Part shown: piece by piece, positions 6,764-14,117 of the stretch | Position numbering within the stretch: the first letter of the stretch is position 1 | Layout: every line of letters begins with the position of its first letter | Source of the DNA: DATEOR01 sp046733475 | Lineage (GTDB): Bacteria; Actinomycetota; Thermoleophilia; Gaiellales; Gaiellaceae | DNA length: 39,869 nucleotides | NCBI GenBank assembly: GCA_046733475.1 | Contig: JBKPPF010000059.1 | Span: forward strand, 1-39,869 | Reading direction: 5' to 3' | Notes under the pieces: model-generated | Databases searched by the model: none | Seen by the model: only the letters and a program-made list of their open reading frames with translations | What the model was told of the DNA's origin: nothing | Translations under genes and position numbers: made by a program

Positions 6764-7340
6764 TCACCTCTATCTCGTCACGCCGGTGAGGCCCGGCTTC
6801 GGCGAGTTTCTCGCGGCAGCGATCAGGGGCGGCGTGGACGTCGTCCAGGTGCGCGAGCGGTCGCTCGCCGACGGCCGGCTCCTCGACGCGCTCGCCGAGG
6901 CCCGCGTCGTGACGGCCGCCCACGGCGTCCCGCTCGGCGTCAACGACCGGCCCGACCTGGCCGTCCTCGGAGGCGCCGACTTCGTCCACGTCGGCCAGGA
7001 CGACATCCCCGTCGAGGCTGCGCGGGCATTCGGCCTACCCGTCGGGCTCTCCACGCACGCGCCTGCCGAGATCGACGCGGCGGGCGCCGACTACGTTGCC
7101 GTGGGTCCCGTGCATGCGACGCCGACGAAGGAGGGCCGCCCCGCCGTCGGCCTCGAGCTCGTCCGCTACGCCGCCGCGAACGCCAGACTGCCGTGGTTCG
7201 CGATCGGCGGCGTCGACGCCTCGAACGTCGCGGATGTCGTCGCAGCCGGCGCGACCCGGATCGCCGTCGTGCGTGCGATCGTCGAGGCGGACGACCCCGA
7301 GCGTGCTGCCCGAGATCTCCGCGACGCGCTGCCTACCTGA
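6720..7340 (+). CDS. thiE: Thiamine-phosphate synthase ThiE
   Basis: It joins HMP pyrophosphate and thiazole phosphate to give thiamine phosphate. The barrel signature runs HLYLVTPVRPG, VVQVRERSLADGRLL, VNDRPDLA, VHVGQDDIPVEAAR, the diphosphate loop GPVHATPTKEGR, and WFAIGGVDASN. The ATG at 6720, with GGAGG 12 nt upstream, gives 206 residues and overlaps thiS by 44 nt; a TTG at 6750 is an alternative that starts closer to the conserved HLYLVT. The 3' end overlaps the convergent response-regulator gene by 8 nt. Confidence 0.92.
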   Translation: MQIGSSSPAPLLGGSHLYLVTPVRPGFGEFLAAAIRGGVDVVQVRERSLADGRLLDALAEARVVTAAHGVPLGVNDRPDLAVLGGADFVHVGQDDIPVEAARAFGLPVGLSTHAPAEIDAAGADYVAVGPVHATPTKEGRPAVGLELVRYAAANARLPWFAIGGVDASNVADVVAAGATRIAVVRAIVEADDPERAARDLRDALPT

Positions 7341-7941
7341 CCGGCTCGTAGTCGCCGAAGCGGTGGGCGATAGCGACGGCCTGGGCGCGGCTGTGCACCT
7401 CGAGCTTGGAGAGGATGTGCTGGAGGTGTGTTCCGACGGTCTTCGGGCTGATGACGAGTTCGGCGGCGATGTCTTTTTGCGACAGGCCGTTCGAAAGCAT
7501 CTGAAGGACCTGCCTTTCGCGTGGCGTGAGCTTGTTCCTCAGGGGATTCGATTCCGAGGCGGCGAGTGCCGAGCCGGATCGCAACGCGACGCGGCGGATG
7601 CGCGCGAGGAACTCTCCCGCCTCGATCGGCTTGACGATGTAGTCGTCCGCGCCGAGCAGCAGCCCGGCAACTCGGTCGAGATCGTCCGTTTTCGTGCCGG
7701 AGACGAAAATGATCGGAAGCGTCTCGCCGAACGAGTCACGTAGCTGCTTGCAGACTTCGTGACCGCTCATGTCCGGGAGCCTCACGTCGAGAAGGACAAG
7801 CTCCGGCCTCATGCGGCGGGAGAGCGAAACCGCTTCGCTTCCGGTGGCCGCTTCGCGCGTCTCAAGCCCCGCTCCCTCGAGCGTGTGGCACAGGAGCGCA
7901 CGAAAAGCAGCGTCGTCGTCAACGACGAGTATCCCCGCCAT
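7333..7941 (-). CDS. NarL/LuxR-type response regulator
   Basis: A 202-residue two-domain regulator. The receiver domain has the acidic pocket Asp8-Asp9-Asp10, the phosphoacceptor Asp52 in LLDVRLPDMSG, Ser81 and Lys104 (VKP). A LuxR helix-turn-helix follows (LTPRERQVLQMLSNGLSQKDIAAELVISPKTV region, about 137-170). It should bind DNA once phosphorylated by a histidine kinase, but no kinase lies in the window, so it is an orphan. A TACCAT hexamer (7958-7953) 12 nt upstream of the ATG may be its -10, implying a very short leader. Its target genes are not evident. Confidence 0.9.
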   Translation of the reverse strand: MAGILVVDDDAAFRALLCHTLEGAGLETREAATGSEAVSLSRRMRPELVLLDVRLPDMSGHEVCKQLRDSFGETLPIIFVSGTKTDDLDRVAGLLLGADDYIVKPIEAGEFLARIRRVALRSGSALAASESNPLRNKLTPRERQVLQMLSNGLSQKDIAAELVISPKTVGTHLQHILSKLEVHSRAQAVAIAHRFGDYEPVR

Positions 7942-8318
7942 TCCTACCGCTCATGGTATCCCTCTCCGCAGTTTGAACTGGAATCTTCTTCCTTTCCCGA
8001 GCCGATGTCTACTGCCAAGACGTACGGCGTTCCTTGGTCCTTCCTACAGTGATTCCAGTAAGGCGGGAATACGACGAACGCCGTCTGTTCGCAGCGGCCT
8101 CAGCGCCATAGCCTGAGTCGCGGAGAGTTTCCCCGCGCTTTCGACGCGGGCTGCGGACGAGGGAGGAGCGGGTTTTGCGGCGGTACCGGGTCGATTGCGG
8201 ACAGTTTCATGCCTGCGCGCCAACGCGTGGCTGCCTCCCCTCGTCCTTCGTGGGAGGGGGTGACGGCGAGGCCAACACGCACGGCGCGTTTCTGTGGCAA
8301 TCCACGTAGGAGGAAAGA
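7942..8318 (+). other. 377-nt non-coding stretch: long structured leader of the surface-protein gene
   Basis: No convincing ORF is present. It contains a CCCGCG/CGCGGG hairpin (8132-8137 with 8145-8150, loop CTTTCGA) and a CCTCCC/GGGAGG hairpin (8234-8239 with 8252-8257), followed by the AGGAGGAAAG ribosome site of the downstream gene. A TTGGTC at about 8034 could be a -35 box but lacks a clear -10. I could not match the region to a known riboswitch class; its length contrasts with the near-leaderless genes elsewhere in the window. Confidence 0.45.
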
Positions 8319-10139
8319 ATGGCTCTCTTCGAATTCAGGCGCCGCTCGACACGGCGGCGCTGGGTGTTTATCGGAACAGGAACAACACTCGTCGCGGCAC
8401 TACTCCTCATCGTCGCGGCGGCAACGGCGAACCTCGCCGGCAGCACGTTCGAAGGCAACGACGGCAACCTCGTCGTAAACACAAGCGGGAACACCGACTG
8501 GGCCAACGTGGCCGGTCGTAACACCGGCATCGACAAGCCTTCGGGCTCGAGCGACAACGCGTTCGGGCAGGGCACGAAAGAAGACAGTGCAAACACGACG
8601 GTCGTGACGGGCTCGATCCCGCCCAACAAGAACGACCTGACCCGCTTCTACGAGGCGTCAGAGCAAGGCGCCAACGGACACATCTATCTCTATCTCGGGT
8701 GGGAGCGGCTGGTCAACATCGGAAATGCCAACCTCGACTTCGAGATCAATCAGAAGACGACGGCCGGATTCACGTCCGGTACAACGGGGCCGGTCACCAT
8801 CAACCGCACGGCCGGCGACCTGCTCGTCACCTATGACTTCGGTGGCTCGGGCACGCCCACGCTGGGGTTGAACACGTGGCTGACCGCCGCTGCCGGGAAC
8901 ACCGTCAGCCAGTGCTTCAGCGCCAACGCGCTTCCCTGTTGGGGCAAGCACGTGACGCTGAATGGCACGAACTCGGAGGGGGCTGTCAACACCGGCACGA
9001 TCGCCGAGCCGATCGCCGGGGGCAACCTCGGTGCGGGGCTCTTCGGTGAGGCCGCGATCGACCTGACCGCGGCGGGCGTTTTCCCACCAGGTGTGTGCGA
9101 GGCGTTCGGCAGCGCGTTCGTAAAGAGCCGCTCGTCTTCGTCCTTCACCGCCGAGCTCAAGGACTTCATCGCCCCGATTGCGGTGAACATCTCGAACTGC
9201 GGCACGATCATCGTCCACAAGACGACCGAGAACGGTGACAGCTCGTTCGGCTACACCACGACCGGGACCGGTCTCTCCGCCTTCAGCCTGTCCGACGGTG
9301 GGAGCAAGACGTTCACCCCCCTCACCGCCGGAAGCTACAGCGTGACGGAGAACCTCACTGCGGCACAGGTGACGGCTGGATGGACGTTGAAAAGCCTCAC
9401 GTGTTCGGCGCAGGGCAGCTCGACGACCAGTACCTCCGGCTCGACGGCGAGCATCACGCTCGCGTTGGGGGACACCGTCGATTGCTACTACACCAACCAC
9501 ATCAAGCTGTCGCCGACGATCAGCACGCTGCTCTCGGCAACCTCTGTCGCGGTTGGTTCGACTGTGCACGATTCGGCCACGCTCAGCGGAGCGACGAGCA
9601 ATGCGGGCGGAACCGTCGCGTACACCGTCTATACCGACAGCGCCTGTTCCCTGGGCGCCCAGTCGGCGGGAACGAAGACGGTAACGAACGGCGTTGTCCC
9701 GGATTCCAATGGGATCACGTTCAACAGTGCGGGCGATTTCTACTGGCAGGCCGTCTACAGCGGCGACGCCAACAACAACGCCGCAACGAGCGTGTGCACG
9801 GATGAGCACCTCGTCGTGACCAAGGCTCAGCCGGGCATCAGCACCGCCCAGAATCTGCTGCCGAACGACGATGCCACGATCAGTGGCGGATTCGGCACGC
9901 CGGGTGGCACCGTCACGTTCAACCTGTTCGATCCGTCTGACGCCACCTGCGCGGGCACGCCTGCCTACACGCAGACGGTGAGCGTGAGCGGCAATGGCAC
10001 GTACTCGACGACCAACACCACGTTCCTCGCGAGCGATGAGGGAACGTGGCGCTGGCAGGTCAGCTACAGCGGCGACGGCAACAACGAGGCCGCGGAGTCC
10101 GCTTGTGGCGTAGAGCACTTCGCAATCGACAACGGCTAA
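8319..10139 (+). CDS. Large secreted/surface protein with SpaA/prealbumin-like and Ig-like domains
   Basis: A 606-residue exported protein. An Arg-rich N-terminus is followed by a hydrophobic segment (about 15-37) that acts as signal peptide or anchor. Residues about 40-290 form a Thr/Asn/Gly-rich domain I do not recognise. From about 293 there is a prealbumin-like module (GTIIVHKTTENGDSSFGYTT, then LTAGSYSVTE) seen in pilin and adhesin-type proteins. Two related Ig-like repeats follow, at about 396-500 and 503-606, each ending in a W..(V/S)YSGD.NN..A.S.C..EH motif and each with a Cys pair likely to form a disulfide. There is no LPXTG sorting signal, so retention would be by the N-terminal segment or not at all. 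It has a strong AGGAGG site and its own terminator, and is therefore monocistronic. Confidence 0.75.
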   Translation: MALFEFRRRSTRRRWVFIGTGTTLVAALLLIVAAATANLAGSTFEGNDGNLVVNTSGNTDWANVAGRNTGIDKPSGSSDNAFGQGTKEDSANTTVVTGSIPPNKNDLTRFYEASEQGANGHIYLYLGWERLVNIGNANLDFEINQKTTAGFTSGTTGPVTINRTAGDLLVTYDFGGSGTPTLGLNTWLTAAAGNTVSQCFSANALPCWGKHVTLNGTNSEGAVNTGTIAEPIAGGNLGAGLFGEAAIDLTAAGVFPPGVCEAFGSAFVKSRSSSSFTAELKDFIAPIAVNISNCGTIIVHKTTENGDSSFGYTTTGTGLSAFSLSDGGSKTFTPLTAGSYSVTENLTAAQVTAGWTLKSLTCSAQGSSTTSTSGSTASITLALGDTVDCYYTNHIKLSPTISTLLSATSVAVGSTVHDSATLSGATSNAGGTVAYTVYTDSACSLGAQSAGTKTVTNGVVPDSNGITFNSAGDFYWQAVYSGDANNNAATSVCTDEHLVVTKAQPGISTAQNLLPNDDATISGGFGTPGGTVTFNLFDPSDATCAGTPAYTQTVSVSGNGTYSTTNTTFLASDEGTWRWQVSYSGDGNNEAAESACGVEHFAIDNG

Positions 10140-10176
10140 GGAGCGCTCCAGACACGACAACCTGAGAACCGACTAC

Positions 10177-10210
10177 AAAAGGCCCCCGGCGCTGCGCCGG
10201 GGGCCTTTTT
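10177..10210. terminator. Bidirectional intrinsic terminator
   Basis: A near-perfect GC stem (GGCCCCCGGCGC with GCGCCGGGGGCC) is flanked by AAAA on the left and TTTTT on the right, so it can end transcripts from both sides. It lies between the surface-protein gene and the convergent small secreted-protein gene. Confidence 0.9.
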
Positions 10211-10267
10211 GTCGATCAGGCGCTCATGGGACAGGCGCCGCTTGCCCCGAATCCCCGGGGAACCGGA

Positions 10268-10753
10268 CTAGCAGAAGACGGCCAGGTAGAACGGCAAGTC
10301 CGCATCCATCCCGGGGCTGAAGACGAACGTCTGAACGAAGACGGCTTTGGCGTTGCCGCCACGTGGCGCAACGCTCGTCTCTCCCTCGTTGCCTCCGGCT
10401 CCGAAGTCGATCGTGGCGACGTATGCGCACTTGCTCACGTCCCGGCCAAAGCTCACGGAGTACTGACCGTCCACGCCGAGCGATACCGAGGTCACTCCGC
10501 CGCTGCTCCGGGTGAGGGTGCCGTCCGCGTTCACGTGCGCCCAGGCGGTCCTCGCCTTCGGCGCGAGGTCGGCGGACACGAGAGACTTGTCCTTGACGAC
10601 GCGGCTGTCTACCGCCCCTGAGGCCAGGTCGACATTCTTGATCGTGTGGTCCTTGATCGTGGCCGAGGTTACGAGTGAGGTCGCGACCGCGGAGCCGAGC
10701 CCAACCGCGAGGAGCGCACCGATGACCGCGAGGACAACGAAGAGTCGTTTCAT
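10268..10753 (-). CDS. Small secreted protein of unknown function
   Basis: 161 residues with a typical signal peptide (MKRLFVVLAVIGALLAVGLGSAVA). The mature part opens with short repeats of the type ATIKDHTIKNVDLASGAVDS and VVKDKSLVSADLAPKA, a repeat style frequent in secreted actinobacterial proteins of unknown role. It then has a beta-rich segment with two Cys (SKCAYVA and the C-terminal AVFC) that could form a disulfide. It converges on the surface-protein gene and shares its terminator. No enzyme motif is visible. Confidence 0.7.
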   Translation of the reverse strand: MKRLFVVLAVIGALLAVGLGSAVATSLVTSATIKDHTIKNVDLASGAVDSRVVKDKSLVSADLAPKARTAWAHVNADGTLTRSSGGVTSVSLGVDGQYSVSFGRDVSKCAYVATIDFGAGGNEGETSVAPRGGNAKAVFVQTFVFSPGMDADLPFYLAVFC

Positions 10754-10871
10754 CCTCGGACCTTGTTCGGTGAGCGCGTCGGGTCAAGCGCCGGAAGGCG
10801 AGTGGAGACCCAGACTTCCAGCTAGACGGCTTGGCGGCACGAGCAGGCGTACCCAGCCTGGAGCAAAGTAA

Positions 10872-10894
10872 GAGGCCCGGGGCGGCCGGGCCTC
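10872..10894 (-). terminator. Hairpin terminator after small secreted-protein gene
   Basis: GAGGCCCGG (10872-10880) pairs with CCGGGCCTC (10886-10894), followed on the minus strand by the T-rich TTACTTTG. It lies just downstream of the gene ending at 10918 and insulates it from the next minus-strand gene. Confidence 0.65.
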
Positions 10895-10917
10895 ACTCAT
10901 CATCCTGTACCGAGCGT

Positions 10918-11265
10918 CTACGAGGCAGAGCAGCTGGCGTAGACCCAGTACTTGGAACCGTCCTTGCCGAACGTCGTGCTGGCGAACTCATAGGTGGTCG
11001 GGCCCGTCCGATCGGGAACGTTCACCGACCACACTCCATCGGCTGAGCTACCCAGCGGCCAGCCATCCCAGCCTGAGGCGTCGTGGATGAAAAAGTTCAA
11101 CCCGACGTCGGTTGGAAGCCCAACGGCCTTGACCTGGTTTCCTGCGACCGTGCATCCGGCGGTGCCTGCTGCCTGCTTTACTCGCCCCCCGGCGGTGGCA
11201 AGGGGCAAGGCGACGGCCAAGCACACTCCGACTGCGCAAAGCAGCGCGATCGTCTTGCGGCCCAT
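10918..11265 (-). CDS. Small secreted protein of unknown function
   Basis: 115 residues beginning MGRKTIALLCAVGVCLAVAL, a clear signal peptide with cleavage expected near ATAGG. The mature domain is about 90 residues with Cys near both ends (AGCTVAG and ASCSAS), suggesting one disulfide, and aromatic beta segments (DASGWDGWPLG, YEFASTTFGKDGSKYWVYA). A GGAGGGA ribosome site precedes the ATG. I recognise no family. Its neighbours, another secreted protein and a peptidase, suggest an envelope or extracellular role only in the broadest sense. Confidence 0.65.
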   Translation of the reverse strand: MGRKTIALLCAVGVCLAVALPLATAGGRVKQAAGTAGCTVAGNQVKAVGLPTDVGLNFFIHDASGWDGWPLGSSADGVWSVNVPDRTGPTTYEFASTTFGKDGSKYWVYASCSAS

Positions 11266-11393
11266 CTGATCCCTCCGTGCGGCTCGAAGTGACCCCCGCC
11301 CGCGCTATCGACAGCCGGATCACCCTGATTGAGACACCCAGTCCCCGATCGAGGGATCCGCACGTGCAGAGCCATGCAGACAAGAAGCAGGGC

Positions 11394-12281
11394 TTAGCTG
11401 CCCAGTAAGACGAGCCGGGAGACGGAGAGAACGCCCGCCGGGGCTTTCTGCGTCGTCCACGTTGGTGCGAAGGTCACCGTCGTCACCCGCACGCGCTCGC
11501 CGATCTTGGCCGCCGAGACGTCGGTCGTGGAGAACCCGGTCGAGCCCTTGCGCTCTACAAGGGTCTCGGGCGCCACGGCCAGCGTCACCTTGCGGACGTT
11601 GATGTAGTTGAGGCCGAGGGGCGCGACGACGACCCGCTTCGTCCTCACGGTGATCGTCGAATCCGTCTTCTCGATCAGCGTGGACCCTTTGAGGGTGACG
11701 ATGACGTCGCCGAGGCCAGGCCGGGGGCGAGGGAACAAAAGGCGCTTCGACCGGTTGAGGTAGGTGAACGGGTCGATCGCCGTGCCGCTCGGCTTTCTCA
11801 CCTCGAAGTGGAGATGCGGCTGGATCCCATTGGCGTCGCCCGAGTCGCCGACGAAGCCCACGAGTTCGCCGCGCTTCACGTGGTCGCCGTTGTCGAGGCC
11901 CTTTGCCCACGAGACCCCGTTCTTGCAACCGCCTTTGTTGTCGTTGTCCAGCCCGAGGTCGTTGTTGAGGTGGATGTAGACGTATGTCATGCCGTTTTTG
12001 GCGTGGAGGTAGAGCATGCAGGTCCGGTACGAGCCCGAGCCCGTCCATTTCTGCACGTGACCCGCGACGAAGGCGACCGCCGGCTGGTGTCGCACGGACA
12101 TGATGTCGTTCCCCTCGTGCGGACCCTGGGGGCGTGGGTCGCCGAAGTCGTCCGTATAGGTGACGTTGCCGACAACAGGGAACGCGGTCACCTCCGGCAC
12201 GCCGGCGCTTGCGGTCCCTGTGAAGACCCCGATCAAAAGAAGGAGAAGAACCCCTCGGGCTGTCGTCCGGTGGCTGAGCAT
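11394..12281 (-). CDS. Secreted M23 (LytM-type) peptidase
   Basis: A 295-residue exported protein with a signal peptide (about 1-26, ending TASA). The zinc site of M23 endopeptidases is complete: His55 and Asp59 in GPHEGND, His104 in the YVYIHL strand, and the HLH pair at 156-158 in QPHLHFEV. It should cut peptide cross-links in peptidoglycan or other Gly-rich substrates outside the membrane. Residues after about 180 form an additional basic beta-rich domain with no recognised family. A TACCGT (12315-12310) may be the -10. It is divergent from the etf operon. Confidence 0.85.
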   Translation of the reverse strand: MLSHRTTARGVLLLLLIGVFTGTASAGVPEVTAFPVVGNVTYTDDFGDPRPQGPHEGNDIMSVRHQPAVAFVAGHVQKWTGSGSYRTCMLYLHAKNGMTYVYIHLNNDLGLDNDNKGGCKNGVSWAKGLDNGDHVKRGELVGFVGDSGDANGIQPHLHFEVRKPSGTAIDPFTYLNRSKRLLFPRPRPGLGDVIVTLKGSTLIEKTDSTITVRTKRVVVAPLGLNYINVRKVTLAVAPETLVERKGSTGFSTTDVSAAKIGERVRVTTVTFAPTWTTQKAPAGVLSVSRLVLLGS

Positions 12282-12354
12282 AGGCTCCGGTTCGCGTCCG
12301 ACGTGGCGGACGGTAACAGACCCTTCGGCAGGCGGCTGTCCGATCTTGAGCCGA

Positions 12355-12360
12355 TAGGAT
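12355..12360 (+). promoter_or_regulatory. -10 element (TAGGAT) of the etf operon
   Basis: The hexamer ends 9 nt before the etfB ATG, predicting a start point near 12367 and a leader of about 3 nt. No Shine-Dalgarno sequence lies between, consistent with leaderless translation. No clear -35 box. Confidence 0.5.
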
Positions 12361-12369
12361 CGCGCCCGG

Positions 12370-13152
12370 ATGAAGATCGCCGTCTGCGTGAAGGAGGTCC
12401 CGGACGCCTCCGCTCCCAAGCGCCTCGATCCCCAGACCTTCCGGCTCGACCGGAGCGTTCCAGGCGCGCTGAACGAGTTCGACACGCATGCGATCGAGGA
12501 GGGGCTGCAGCTCAAGGACAAAGTCGGGGAGGGCGAGGTCGTCGCCATTCTCGTGGGTCCCGAGCGTGCCGCCGACTCGCTCCGGAAGGCGCTTGCGATC
12601 GGCGCAGACCGCGCCGTGCACGTCTCCGACGAGGGGCTTGCCGGCTCCGACCTCGTCGCGACGAGCAAGGCGCTCGCCAGGGCGCTCGAGCGCGAGGGCG
12701 CCGACATCGTCCTCTTCGGCCAGCAGGCCGGAGACTCCGACGGCGCCGTGCTCTGGGCGGCCGTCGCCGACCGGCTTCGTCTCCCGGTGATCTCCCAGGC
12801 CGCGAGCTTCGAGGCCTCCGACGGCAAGGTGAAGGTGAAGCGCCAGACCGAGTACGGCTACGACGTCATCGAGGCTCCGGTCCCGTGCGTGGTCGCCGTG
12901 TCCGACGCGATCAACGAGCCGCGCTACCCGTCCCTCAAGGGGATCATGGGCGCGAAGAAGAAGCCGCAGGAGACGTTGTCGCTCTCCGACCTCGGGCTTG
13001 CCGCCGACGACGCGGGTGAATCCGGCTCGCGCACCGAGGTCTACGGGCTCTCCGACCCGCCCTCGCGCGGAGAGAGCGAGCGCATCGAGGACGACGGGGC
13101 CGCCGCCGCCGAAAAGATCGTCGAGTACCTCTCCTCTCACAAGCTGATCTGA
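12370..13152 (+). CDS. etfB: Electron transfer flavoprotein beta subunit
   Basis: A 260-residue AMP-binding subunit of the ETF heterodimer. Family blocks seen are MKIAVCVKEVPD at the start, the LNEFDTHAIEEGLQLKD segment, and the VKRQTEYGYDVIEAPVPCVV/INEPRYPSLKGIMGAKKK stretch near the C-terminus. ETF takes electrons from acyl-CoA and related dehydrogenases and passes them to the membrane quinone reductase encoded two genes downstream. The last base of its stop codon is the first base of the etfA ATG. It heads an etfB-etfA-ETF:QO operon with a probable leaderless promoter. Confidence 0.95.
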   Translation: MKIAVCVKEVPDASAPKRLDPQTFRLDRSVPGALNEFDTHAIEEGLQLKDKVGEGEVVAILVGPERAADSLRKALAIGADRAVHVSDEGLAGSDLVATSKALARALEREGADIVLFGQQAGDSDGAVLWAAVADRLRLPVISQAASFEASDGKVKVKRQTEYGYDVIEAPVPCVVAVSDAINEPRYPSLKGIMGAKKKPQETLSLSDLGLAADDAGESGSRTEVYGLSDPPSRGESERIEDDGAAAAEKIVEYLSSHKLI

Positions 13153-14117
13153 TGTCCACTCTCGTCTACGTCGAGCACCACGAGGGCGAGCCCGTCAAGG
13201 GCTCACTCGGCGTGCTCGGCAAGGCCGCGCAGCTCGGGGACGACGTCGCCGCCGTGCTCCTCGGCGCAGGCGTCGAGGGCATGGCCGAGGCGGTCGGGCG
13301 CCACGGCGCGTCCCGCGTCTTCCTCGCGGACGACCCCGCTCTGGAAGCGCCGCTCCCGCAGCCGCGGGTCGACGTCCTCGCCAAGCTCGTCGAGTCCGAG
13401 GGGTTCCACAACATCGTCTTCGGCGCTTCCGTTCTGTCCTCCGACGTGGCAGCCGGCCTCGCGGCGCGCCTCGACGCCGGACTCAATTGGGACCTCGTGG
13501 ACATCGAGCTCGAGGACGGGAAGCTCGTGGGCAAGCGGCCCGCGCTCGGCGACTCCGTGATCGCGGAGGTCGGCTGGAAGAGCGAGCCGCGCCTCGCGCT
13601 CATCCGCTCGGGCACGTTCGAGCCGGCCGAAGCCGGCGGCGGGAGTGCGGATGTCGTCAAGCTCACGGTCGAGATCCAGGACTTCTCCAAGCAGGCGGTC
13701 ATGGTCGAGCAAGCCCACGAGGAGAGCCAGGGGCCGTCGATCGAGGATGCCGACGTGATCGTCGCGGGAGGCCGCGGGCTCGGGCAGCCCGAGAACTTCT
13801 CGCTGGTCGAGGACCTCGCGAAAGCCCTCGGCGGCGCCGTTGCCGCGACCCGTGCGGTCGTCGACGCAGGCTGGTATCCGTACTCGACCCAGGTCGGCCA
13901 GACGGGAAAGACGGTCTCGCCGAAGCTCTACATTGCGTGCGGGATCTCGGGCGCTATCCAGCACAAGGTCGGGATGCAGGGCTCGGGCACCATCGTCGCC
14001 ATCAACAAGGACCCGAACGCGCCGATCTTCGAATACTCCGACCTCGCCGTCGTGGGCGACGTGCACGAGATCGTTCCCAAGCTGACCGAGCTCGTGAGAG
14101 AGAAGAGGGGATCGTGA
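13152..14117 (+). CDS. etfA: Electron transfer flavoprotein alpha subunit
   Basis: A 321-residue FAD-binding subunit. The C-terminal ETF-alpha signature is complete: VAGGRGLGQPENFSLVEDLA, then ATRAVVDAGWYPYSTQVGQT, LYIACGISGAIQHKVGM and AINKDPNAPIFEYSDLAVVGD. It forms the heterodimer with the adjacent beta subunit and holds the redox FAD. Overlaps at both ends (one base with etfB, 4 nt with the oxidoreductase) indicate coupled translation. Nothing points to the bifurcating Fix/Etf type. Confidence 0.95.
   Translation: MSTLVYVEHHEGEPVKGSLGVLGKAAQLGDDVAAVLLGAGVEGMAEAVGRHGASRVFLADDPALEAPLPQPRVDVLAKLVESEGFHNIVFGASVLSSDVAAGLAARLDAGLNWDLVDIELEDGKLVGKRPALGDSVIAEVGWKSEPRLALIRSGTFEPAEAGGGSADVVKLTVEIQDFSKQAVMVEQAHEESQGPSIEDADVIVAGGRGLGQPENFSLVEDLAKALGGAVAATRAVVDAGWYPYSTQVGQTGKTVSPKLYIACGISGAIQHKVGMQGSGTIVAINKDPNAPIFEYSDLAVVGDVHEIVPKLTELVREKRGS

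Noticed and set aside
8101..8318. Known riboswitch (c-di-GMP, c-di-AMP or cobalamin) in the surface-protein leader
   Set aside because: I compared the region with the conserved cores I know and found no convincing match; it is listed only as an unexplained leader.
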